From: Larix sibirica | Taxonomy: Eukaryota; Streptophyta; Pinopsida; Pinales; Pinaceae | Length of the DNA: 14,896 bases | Direction: 5' to 3' | Assembly: GCA_004151065.3 (NCBI GenBank) | Contig: NWUY0300020354.1 | Coordinates: forward strand, 40,623 to 55,518 | Shown here: piece by piece, positions 8,261-14,896 of the stretch | How the letters are laid out: each line of letters opens with the position of its first letter | How positions within the stretch are numbered: the first letter of the stretch is position 1 | Made by a program: the position numbers and the translations under genes | The notes under the pieces: model-generated | What the model was told of the DNA's origin: nothing | Seen by the model: only the letters and a program-made list of their open reading frames with translations | The model's database searches: none

Positions 8261-8799
8261 AATTTTTGCAGTACCATCATCACAAAAAGCCACATCACCT
8301 CCTTTTTCCCTTTTTAGAGTCAGAAATTTTTCTTTGTCACCAGTCATATGTTTGGAACATCCGTTGTCAATATACCATTTGTCCTCTTCCTTTTGAGCAT
8401 ATAAGGCTATTCCACAGATATCACCTGCCTTTTCTTCTTCTTGGATGACTTGTCTTAATCTACAATTTTCTGCTGAATGACCAAAGTTATTACTCTTCCT
8501 CATTGGACAGCAGAGAGAATTCTTGGTCTGATGCTCAAATCTGCCAGGAAGATGTTCCTTCCTTTCATTTCTAAGGAAATTCCTTCTCAAAGGAGCCCTG
8601 CACTCGACCACTTTATGACCAAAATTATAGCAATTATAACAGTTTTCAAGAAACACATTTTGATACCTGATAAATGATGGTCTTCTTGTCGCAGCAGAAC
8701 TGTTGAAAGAAGGCTTATCAGATTCCTCTTCACCACATTCCTTGGATTTGGAATTCCCATAGTCTCCCTTTGTCTTGTACGATTTACAAATCGGCTTTC
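8192..8799 (-). pseudogene. copia 1 Gag zinc knuckles 2-3 and aspartic protease
   Basis: The frame is clean from about 8790 (CKSYKTKGDYGNSKSKEC) to about 8260. It has a zinc knuckle C-YN-C-YNFG-H-KVVE-C (about 8638-8600), a second, degenerate one ending NNFGHSAENC (about 8490-8460) that lacks its first two Cys, and the retropepsin motif WYIDNGCSKHMTGD (about 8380-8339). The catalytic Asp is kept, but the usual D-S/T-G reads D-N-G (codon at 8363-8365, AAC instead of AGC). Residues after GTAKILGKE up to 8192 are out of frame. The protease normally cuts the Gag-Pol polyprotein inside the virus-like particle. Confidence 0.85.
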
Positions 8800-9630
8800 A
8801 TGGCTGGGAGGTCTTTCTTCCTTTCTCAGATTGAAAACCTCTCTTTCTAACCTCTCACATTCTTTCTCCCTTAAGGTCAGCAATCTCTGAGCTTCATTTA
8901 ATGGCTCATGAATTTTATTAAGATTAGATCTATGTTCTGCCATGACTTCTTTTAAGAGTTTGACTTACCGATTTAGAGAGCATTCTGCTTCATGATACTT
9001 TATGTTGGGTGTGAATCCTATTCCACTTTTGTCATTTACATCTCTTTGTTGGTGAAGCATATTGTCCAAATCAATAGAATGTTTCTCGAATTTTCGATTT
9101 AAAATACTTTTCTTCCTGGGCTCCTCTTGAAGAGAATTGATCTGAGCTTCCTTCTTTAGAAGATCTGCCCTCATTTGTCTTCCTAGCTGATTTCTAGCTG
9201 TCAGATGTTCTTTTTCTTGTTTTTCATTTATGTTCCTCAGATTTTCTATCTCATCTAGGGCAGCCACAAGTTCTGCTTCAAGATCTCTATCTCCTTCATC
9301 ATTTTCTTTGTATGATTCATTGTTATGCTGATCTTCCTTGGCCAGAAACAAGATTTCATTTCTGCCATCAACAGCGGTTTCATTATCTTCTTCAAAATCT
9401 GAAACTCCATCTTCAACCTTAGAGAAGAAAGTCTGTTTATAGGCAGGCTTCCTTTCTGAGGGATTTCTTCTTGAATTTGGCTTGTTCTTCTTCAAAGGGC
9501 ATTTTGCATCAAAGTGTCCTATTTTTCTACAATTGAAACACTTTAATGGTAGCTTCCCTTTGTATCTTCCTGTTCCTCTTGGAAGTTTGTTGACAAAGTG
9601 AGCCAACTCTTCATCTGAAAGTTGAAACAT
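8790..9630 (-). pseudogene. copia 1 Gag C-terminal part: zinc knuckle 1 and coiled coil
   Basis: It starts with FQLSDEELAHFVNKL and then zinc knuckle CFNCRKIGHFDAKC (CX2CX4HX4C, about 9540-9499), which binds the genomic RNA. An acidic stretch and a long charged helix rich in Glu, Lys and Leu follow (about 9300-8990 and 8943-8820), likely a coiled coil used in particle assembly. A single in-frame TAA at 8965-8967 interrupts it, in a place where Gln would fit. The frame shifts near 8790 into that of the following zinc knuckles. The N-terminal join to the first Gag part also needs a frameshift and a stop (about 9640-9766). Confidence 0.85.
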
Positions 9631-10344
9631 CTACGTCTATTTAACACGTATCCTGGTCTACATTGTTCTGATGTTTTTCTTTAGTCGCCTTGAAGGATGC
9701 TTCCTTTTGCTTAGGGTATTCTATTCTCATTTCATAGGCAACTAGAATCCCATGTAATTCGCTTAGCTTTTAAGTTGTCCAAACTGACTGTCTTCGATAG
9801 CTGACACCTTAGGATTGAATCTGGCAGGAATGTATCTTAAAACCTTTTGAACCACAGAAGTCTCTTCAATAGTTTCTCCAAGACCTCTCATTGTATTAAC
9901 AATTTCTTCCACCCTTTGGAGGTATGCAGCAATGTTTTCTTCCTCCTGCATCCTCAGTCCTTCAAATTGACCTTTGAAATTCTGTATCTTGTCTTTTTGA
10001 ACTTTGGAGTCTCCATGATACACTGTTGCCAATTTATCCCATATTTGCTTGGCAGTTGAATAGTTCATTACTTTGTAAAACTCTGATTCATTCAGGCCTG
10101 CAAGAATTGCATTTGTTGCAGTTGCATTATTTTGACAAACTTCTATTTCATCTGAGGTAGAGGGCCGCCGATCTTTAGGAGCAGTATATCCATCAAGCAT
10201 GCTTGTCCAGATATCGAATCCAAGAGACATTAGATAGGCAGACATCCGTTTGCTCCAGAACACATAATTTGTTCCATCAAACTTGGGAACATCTCTGAAG
10301 TTTGAACTTGACTCCACCCATTCTAGAGTGTGTTCTTTGAGAAA

Positions 10345-10377
10345 CTCCTTCAAGTTAGTCAAACTTGATAGAAGGAG
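10345..10377 (-). other. Two-part hairpin between primer-binding site and gag
   Basis: Outer arms ctcctt (10345-10350) and aaggag (10372-10377) pair. Inner arms caagtt (10351-10356) and aacttg (10362-10367) pair, leaving a 5-base loop and a 4-base bulge. It lies just downstream of the primer-binding site, where retroelements often carry packaging or dimerisation signals. Confidence 0.55.
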
Positions 10378-10381
10378 CCCA

Positions 10382-10392
10382 CTCTGATACCA
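10382..10392 (-). promoter_or_regulatory. Primer-binding site for initiator methionine tRNA
   Basis: On the - strand TGGTATCAGAG begins two bases after the 5' LTR end (TTCA). It is complementary to the 3' end of plant initiator tRNA-Met over 11 bases; the twelfth base is T where C is usual. It primes minus-strand DNA synthesis and fixes the 5' LTR boundary. Confidence 0.95.
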
Positions 10393-10447
10393 ATTGAAGA
10401 ACACATCCACAACACTGAGAGGGGGGGTGAATTAGTGTTGCAGGCTT

Positions 10448-10453
10448 TTTATT
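10448..10453 (-). promoter_or_regulatory. Possible polyadenylation hexamer AATAAA
   Basis: On the sense strand AATAAA lies about 55 bp from the LTR end. The equivalent position in the 3' LTR (3308-3313), the one that would be used to end the transcript, reads AATAAC. Confidence 0.4.
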
Positions 10454-10654
10454 TAATCTCTTTCAATAACTGCACCTTGAATATTACAGAATTAGGTTTT
10501 CTCCAACTAGTAACAGTCTTATTCTTTAACCACAGAGATTAGTGCAGAATGAACCACAAATCCAAATAATGAACAAGAGATCTATGAGCATAGAACACCA
10601 GATGTTTATGAAATGCTTTGATTATATGTATATGAATAAATTTACATTCAATGT

Positions 10655-10732
10655 AGGTGCTTCAACACCTCTGTTTTAGTCAGCTACAACTGAATGGGTG
10701 CAAAAACACCCCCGTGACAGGTTACTGCCTGT
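10655..10732 (-). repeat. Array of hexaloop hairpins in R/U5 of copia 1 (5' LTR)
   Basis: Four units correspond to the array at 3517-3610: 10655-10670 (loop CTTCAA), 10680-10693 (loop CTACAA), 10696-10711 (loop CAAAAA) and 10717-10732 (ACAGG/CCTGT, loop TTACTG). Relative to the other LTR, 16 bp corresponding to one hairpin module are missing. Differences between LTR copies fall in loops, or change a C-G pair to one that is G-U in the sense RNA. Confidence 0.75.
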
Positions 10733-11150
10733 AAAATACTTTTAAATCTTCCCTAGCTCCACCCTACCACCCATAAAAACATAAGTACCATTACAGTCTT
10801 TAGCTGCTGGTCACACAGACTCCTTTACTCAGTCTTGGAACTGTCACACAAATTACCTTAATATGTATGCTTATACATACCTCAGATACACCTGAAATTA
10901 ACTTGAATGACCTGGAACAATTGTTTACTTGTGATAGTCTTCAAGCAATTTAAGCTTGAAATCACTTCCTCCAAAACTGATCAGACCTGAGAGCAGACTC
11001 GAATTGCGAGAGTCACCTGATTTTCAACCTTGGACTTTCTGCCTCAGCCTACTGTCATCTTCGTCCTCATGCACAGGCACCTTCGACCCCGTTCCAGCTT
11101 CAGAGCACTACATCAAAGTGCATTACCAAAAAATGTCCTCATACACGCCT

Positions 11151-11158
11151 TATTTATA
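11151..11158 (-). promoter_or_regulatory. LTR core promoter TATA box (5' LTR)
   Basis: TATAAATA on the - strand, context CATATAAATAAGGC. As the 5' LTR copy, this is the one that would drive genomic RNA synthesis toward gag-pol. Transcription would start roughly 30 bases further along the sense strand, near 11115-11125. Confidence 0.75.
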
Positions 11159-12059
11159 TGGCAAATCTCCAATCATTTGTCGGACTTGACCTATATTTTT
11201 ATCAATTAATTGACTGGGCCGACTCACCATATTTAGCATGATTTTAAATTTTAAATTAAAATTCCTTCCATGCTTTGACGTGTAAGTTCACTAGGGCTTC
11301 AAAACTTGACGTGTGGGTTACCCTTCCATACTTAAGGGCTTAAGACCCTATGCCTAACGGATGTATTTGCTAGGGATTTTGCACTTGCCCAATGTCTTCC
11401 ATATGATGAGGACTTGAAACCCTTAGAAAAGTTAAATTGAGATCATATAAAAAATACTTTCCAAATGCCCCCCCTTTTTTTGAGACTGCTCTGACTAGGG
11501 TTTCTCCATGCTTCGGACCTGCTGAGTCGAAGACTCTAAACATTGTTTTTATGACTGTTATTAGGGCTCAGTTCACCGTGTTAAGGCTTGGACAGGCTGC
11601 TTCAACATTTCCAGATGAGGACTGACTTATTTGATCACCATCATGGCTAATAGCACGATCCTTCTTGACTATTCTTTCAATGCTCAACCATAATACTATT
11701 CAGTCATATGCCAAAATTGATCAAAAACATTCACAAAACTTAACCTCGGTCTGCACTCTTGATGTCAGATTTCGGACTGTAGCAGTCACTGCACCTTTGG
11801 CCTCTTCCTTTCTTCCACTGTCTGGTCTTCTTATATCTAGCTTCAGACTGTGACAACCTCTGATACAGTCATCAACCAAACAATTAGTGCCTGTTTCATG
11901 AAGACTGGGCTAATTAGACCCTGTATAAAATACTTCTTCAAACTGGCATTGATGATATGAGGTCACCATCATAGAGAGCCCTTCAATACACCCTTCAATC
12001 CTGATAAACATATCAGACTTAGACCTTGGTTGGCATCAATGACAACATGAATGCCAACA

Positions 12060-12064
12060 ACTAA
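12060..12064. repeat. Target-site duplication, right copy (actaa)
   Basis: Exact match to 3251-3255. With one copy removed, the interrupted LINE ORF2 frame is continuous across the site. Confidence 0.95.
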
Positions 12065-12249
12065 CCCTTGTTGCAAATCCATGTTTTAGAGAGTAAGAAC
12101 TAAAATTTTTGAGCTTGATATTCTATTTTTGCAAGAGGTTTAAGTTATTGGGTTTATCATTTATGCCTAGATCGGTCCTTAGGGTAATATTGCTGGATTC
12201 TATTGCCTTTTTTTACTAACCACAAGGAAGGCATAGGTGGATCCTATTG
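12065..12249 (+). pseudogene. LINE ORF2 endonuclease domain, continuation
   Basis: The frame that broke off at 3255 resumes here. After one TAG it reads RTKIFELDILFLQE (ending at 12137), the second signature of L1 APE-type endonucleases, with the catalytic Glu. It stops again just after. Following a T-run frameshift near 12207, HKEGIGG in another frame (about 12221-12241) resembles the next conserved G-x-G-G block. The LINE is then lost at a T-rich tract. The domain is broken by the copia insertion between its catalytic Asn and Glu codons, besides older stops. Confidence 0.82.
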
Positions 12250-12478
12250 TTTTTTTATTTTTTTTGACAAAAACAGGTAAGTATTTTATATTAAAAGGGC
12301 CGTGGAAGACCATACAACTAGAAAGTTACATACAATTCAGATTTGCCCAACAAATAGCTTTGAGTTGAAAAAGCAAACAAAATACTTTCATAGCATGTTA
12401 GATAAGGTTGGATGAACTGTTCCCCTAGAAAACCTATAATTGTACTACCTGATATATATTGGTTGTGCAACAAAATGC
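12250..12478 (-). mobile_element. Possible antisense LINE 3' end with poly(A) tail
   Basis: Read on the - strand, this segment ends in TTTTAATATAAAATACTTACC, then GTTTTTGTC and a run AAAAAAAATAAAAAAA (12250-12265). This looks like the AT-rich 3' end and tail of a plant non-LTR element inserted opposite to the host LINE. Its 5' side is cut by the LTR at 12479. No coding motif is recognised upstream of the tail, so the family is uncertain. Confidence 0.45.
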
Positions 12479-12722
12479 TGTTGGAAATACCTCCAATACG
12501 GAGGAGTGGGGGTGAATCAGTATTGGGCACTTTTTACCATTTTAAACTTCAAGCACATCATGTAAACATTACTTATTAACAATGCTATTCAACAACTCAT
12601 AAAGCCATGCACAGTACCTAAAAAGTATTACATGGAAATCCAAATGGGACCACAAAATATTTTCTTTTATAATTCATTCATTACAATATCAGGATCCGAC
12701 CTGAAAGGAACACCCATCCCTG

Positions 12723-13028
12723 ATGCAAGCTCCAACTTACACAAACTACAGATTTCAACCTGTTTATAGTAAGTACCGACTTACTGATTTGGTGAAGGCT
12801 CCAACCCTCACTGCAAGTTTCAACTTGCAAACTAGAATTCAACCTGTTGCAGCCAGCTCCAACTGACTGGTTTGGTGAAGGCTCCAACCTTCACAAGCAA
12901 GCTCCAACCTGTCAGTGGGATAAGGATACCAATTGAGCGCCAACTCAATATCCCCTGCTCCACGCTCCACCCTGCTTCTGCAGACACCAATCTGCCAAGG
13001 ACTCCTGTCCTTGCCCAAGCTCCACCCT
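12723..13028 (-). repeat. Long array of hexaloop hairpins in R/U5 of copia 2
   Basis: About fourteen units, mostly 17-27 nt apart, each have a six-base loop. Stems with at least 5 pairs: 12768-12785 (AGTAAG/CTTACT), 12812-12829 (TGCAAG/CTTGCA), 12850-12869 (one C/A), 12792-12811 (one A/C), 12875-12894 (GTGAAGG/CCTTCAC), 12932-12949 (ATTGAG/CTCAAT), 12980-12995 (GCAGA/TCTGC), 12996-13013 (CAAGGA/TCCTTG), 12724-12741 (one C/A), 12748-12763 (one A/C). Weaker units have loops at 12837, 12902, 12965 and 13020. Loop consensus in sense RNA is UUGNNG. A TTGC-ttcg-GCAA hairpin follows at 13068-13079. Confidence 0.75.
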
Positions 13029-14336
13029 ACCACCTTCATCTGCAAGTTTTTCTGTCAGTCATTCTTGTTGCTTCGGCAATAGATCTAACACTCAATGCTC
13101 TGTCTCTTCGAGCCTTCTTTACTCTGTCTTAAGCCATTCTCTGCTACTGCAGCAAACTTCAAAACCTCTTGCTGCTGTTCCTGTACTTTTTTCAATCTGC
13201 TCTTTCTGTTAGTCTTCCCATATGCTTTCTGTACTTGCTTATCAGATCATGCTTTCCATGTTCGCTCACTCTGTCATACATCAATGCTGGGTAGTATCTC
13301 TGTTTCTCTTACCGGGTGATCATATTCAATGTATTCTGCACCTTTTATTCAAGTCTTGCCCATATATGTATACTCACAAAACTTCTCAAGGCTTCATTGC
13401 TCTTTCTCAACAGAGTATCACATAGAACACACAGATATTTTCATCATGCCTAGACTCATTTCATTAATTCATTGTATAGCAAAGATTACATACCTTTCCT
13501 CACTGCTCTTGGAGTATATAGACCGTTCTCTAAATCTTGTTCCTGAATAATATGCTCTGTACTGCTCAATCCTTAAATGGTCTCTTTATTTGAGATCAAC
13601 AATACAACCATTTCTGTAGCTGCCTGTGATATTCAACATCCATCCACACCTCCAACTTCAGTCCTTATGTTTGTCGAGACATTCATAACTCAACACTTTC
13701 ATTTCAGTACCAGCAACTCAGTTCTTGGAAGATTGCAGTTCTCACACAGTCCACCTTCTTTATAGTTTTCAAAGGTTTTCTATCAAGAGCCAGAGCTTCA
13801 ATGTCTTTTGATATCATGTCTTGAGGTGATTCCCTTCTGCGGTTGAAATCAGTTTTATCTCCCCAGTAATCTTCTTTGGATATTGAACATTGGATAACTT
13901 CGATCTTGTCACAACTAGAGCATCCCATCTCATTGCAATTTTTTTAGTTCTGATATATACCAATTGTGTATCTTCTCTTTGCTATGCAATCTGCAACCTT
14001 TGACTATTATTCAGAGATCATATATCAGGTCATCATATCAAGATGTGTTTGCTCAGAGTTTCAAAATCGCATTCAAGAGATCCATGTTCTGGTCATCTCC
14101 TTTGAATATGCCCTCATTTCTTCGACCTGCTGTCAACAATTCACACAACTGGTGTGCTCTTCTTCAAACAAAACCTCAGATTACTACTTGAATTAGAAAC
14201 TTAGTTCACAATTCCAGAGCTGGTATTCATGCTATCAATTTTCGAAATTCATAGACCTCTTGCCTCTACACCTTCGCTCCTCTTTTTGGCACCTTCACCA
14301 ATTTAAGATTCATACAAAATGAGGTGAGTTGCCTTG

Positions 14337-14344
14337 TATTTATA
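14337..14344 (-). promoter_or_regulatory. LTR core promoter TATA box (copia 2)
   Basis: TATAAATA on the - strand in GTGTATAAATACAAGG, a strong plant TATA box. GCCGAC motifs lie at 14369-14374, 14428-14433 and 14508-14513, all on the upstream side in the sense direction. The hairpin array begins about 1,300 bases downstream. Confidence 0.75.
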
Positions 14345-14368
14345 CACATCAAACTGATCTTAAAGGTG

Positions 14369-14513
14369 GCCGACCTGTTGTTTTTATGGCTGGGACGACA
14401 TATCATTCTTTGTAATATTTCTTAAGGGCCGACTTAAGTGTCTCTTCAATTAGTACACACACCTCTTCAAATCGTTGTGTCTTTTGGTTTATGTCTCTTC
14501 AATATAGGCCGAC
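14369..14513 (-). promoter_or_regulatory. Three DRE/CRT-core (GCCGAC) motifs in U3 of copia 2
   Basis: GCCGAC occurs at 14369-14374, 14428-14433 and 14508-14513, each in an extended ggccgac[ct]t or similar context, 25, 84 and 164 bases upstream of the TATA box. RCCGAC is the core bound by plant DREB/CBF factors in cold and drought responses. Function is inferred from the motif only. Confidence 0.5.
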
Positions 14514-14834
14514 CTAAAACTTAAGCTTTCAACGTTGTTCTTGTATCGTTTCTTCTATGGATTAATGTTGTTTCTTCAAGACTTTTCTGAAGCTTGTTCT
14601 TATGATGCTTTGACTTCTTTAGGGGCTGATTCTTCTCATTTCAAATCGGTCTTCTTAGTTCAATTCAATGGCTATTTCAATAGCCCTCCAAATCACTCCA
14701 AAACTTGATGTAACTCTTCTACAAAAACCTCCAAACCATTGTTGGGCTGCTAGGTCTTTTAGGACTGTCTTCAAATCTGATCATGCTCTTCAAGATCTTC
14801 TCAAACCTGTCTTCATCACTTGCCATCCACTTGA

Positions 14835-14881
14835 CATCAATGACAACACATGCTCAACAATCTCCCCCTTTGTCATTGATG
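14835..14881 (-). promoter_or_regulatory. Polypurine tract of copia 2 inside a 12-bp inverted repeat
   Basis: On the - strand AAAGGGGGAGA (14861-14871 region) stops just before the LTR start TGTTGAGC. Arms catcaatgacaa (14835-14846) and ttgtcattgatg (14870-14881) are perfect inverted repeats, bracketing the tract and the LTR end in the same way as in copia 1. Bases 14860-14896 belong to the internal region of the second element. Confidence 0.88.
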
Positions 14882-14896
14882 GAAACACCTAGTAAA

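Larger units (their letters stand above)
9763..10410 (-). pseudogene. copia 1 Gag N-terminal domain (UBN2/DUF4219-like)
   Basis: The Gag capsid-like region reads FRDVPKFDGTNYVFWSKRM, AYLMSLGFDIWTSMLDGY, then ATATNAILAGLNESEFYKV, AKQIWDKLATVYHG and QRVEEIVNTMRGLGE, a standard copia Gag. The frame is open upstream across the primer-binding site into the LTR (NWYQSG is translated from the binding site itself), so the Met encoded at 10408-10410 is unlikely to be the natural start. No in-frame Met lies between the binding site and FRDVPKF, so the authentic initiator seems lost or shifted. A frameshift near 9766 ends the frame; ELHGILVAYEMRIE, the expected continuation, is readable in another frame down to about 9650. 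Confidence 0.85.
3256..12059 (-). mobile_element. Full-length Ty1/copia LTR retrotransposon (SIRE/Maximus-like), decayed
   Basis: This 8,804-bp element is read on the - strand. It has LTRs of 1,673 and 1,665 bp that begin TGTTGG and end TTCA in the sense direction, a 5-bp target duplication, an initiator-Met primer-binding site, and a polypurine tract next to the 3' LTR. Its domain order is Gag, protease, integrase, reverse transcriptase, RNase H, which defines copia rather than gypsy. The long LTRs, the extended Gag with coiled coil and several zinc knuckles, and the C-rich ATTCACCCCCCC-type LTR end suggest the SIRE/Maximus lineage; this is a judgement from memory of the family. No env-like frame is seen between RNase H and the 3' LTR. 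Frameshifts and stops in every domain except RNase H's single stop show it is not autonomous. Confidence 0.95.
10395..12059 (-). repeat. 5' LTR of copia element 1
   Basis: It is the partner of 3256-4928, 1,665 bp long, between the primer-binding site and the right target duplication. In the sense direction it begins TGTTGGCATTCATG and ends TTCA. It has a TATA box at 11151-11158, a GCCGAC at 11218-11223, paired TGACGTGT motifs at 11276-11314, and an intact AATAAA on the sense strand at 10448-10453 about 55 bp from its end. Confidence 0.95.
12479..14859 (-). repeat. LTR of a second copia element (its 3' LTR)
   Basis: This 2,381-bp unit begins tgttggaaat on the + strand and ends gctcaaca, so its ends form TGTTG...CAACA. 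Its right end abuts a polypurine tract. Near its left end ggtgaatcagtattgggc parallels ggtgaatcagtgttgcagg of copia 1, and its right end shares the CATCAATGACAACA motif, so the two are related but the bodies do not align by eye. It has its own TATA box (14337-14344), three GCCGAC motifs upstream of it, and a hairpin array at 12723-13028. The internal region and partner LTR lie beyond the window. The predicted target duplication is aatgc (12474-12478). Confidence 0.85.

Noticed and set aside
12723-13028. Hairpin array as a CRISPR array
   Set aside because: Units are only about 20 nt with variable sequence, there are no spacers of uniform length, and the setting is a plant retrotransposon.
12681-13045. 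Two - strand frames with repeated EGWSLHQ/SWSLHQ words, as possible repeat proteins
   Set aside because: The words are translations of the hairpin array; the repeat is structured at the nucleotide level and the frame is not kept across the array.
12872-14196. Several + strand frames of 60-86 codons in the copia 2 LTR
   Set aside because: They run antisense to the LTR's transcription and show no motifs; overlapping frames in more than one phase indicate low stop density only.

Overview
This window is plant nuclear repeat DNA, with retroelements nested inside one another and no intact host gene. It was assigned to a plant from the element families: Ty1/copia LTR retrotransposons of a SIRE/Maximus-like type, primed by initiator-Met tRNA, inserted into an L1-type LINE whose ORF1 has the plant-type N-terminal domain and zinc knuckle. 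The species cannot be told from the sequence. One ambiguous base (N) lies at 762.

Layout. 1-900 is unassigned AT-rich DNA with a TATA box near its left end and a degenerate array of gatctgct words. 900-2156 is unassigned. 2157-3255 is the decayed 5' half of a LINE on the + strand: an ORF1 relic (2157-2882), then the first residues of an ORF2 endonuclease (3218-3255). A full-length copia element on the - strand, 3256-12059 (8,804 bp), is inserted there. It has two long LTRs (3256-4928 and 10395-12059), a perfect 5-bp target duplication (actaa at 3251-3255 and 12060-12064), a primer-binding site, a polypurine tract, and a gag-pol region that keeps Gag, protease, integrase, reverse transcriptase and RNase H in canonical order. 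That region is broken by several frameshifts and stops. The LINE endonuclease resumes at 12060. It is followed by an antisense poly(A)-tailed fragment (about 12250-12478) and then by a complete LTR (12479-14859) of a second - strand copia element, whose polypurine tract and a few internal bases end the window.

How the parts relate. The order of events reads as LINE first, then insertion of copia 1 within the endonuclease codons, and separately insertion of the antisense tail and copia 2. By eye, copia 1's LTRs differ at roughly 4% of positions in the stretch compared, so the insertion is not recent. Many lesions are C-to-T type changes, including CAG to TAG stops.

The most interesting signal is not protein-coding. 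Both copia LTRs, on the transcribed side of the TATA box, carry an array of short hairpins spaced mostly 17-27 nt. Each has a 3-7 bp stem closing a six-base loop that reads mostly UUGNNG in the sense RNA. Stem sequences differ between units but remain complementary. Nearly all imperfect pairs inside stems are G-U wobbles only if read on the retrotransposon's sense strand. This looks like a conserved RNA structure in the 5' leader of the genomic RNA. Both elements also share GCCGAC (DRE/CRT-core) motifs just upstream of their TATA boxes and a perfect 12-bp inverted repeat bracketing the polypurine tract/LTR junction.
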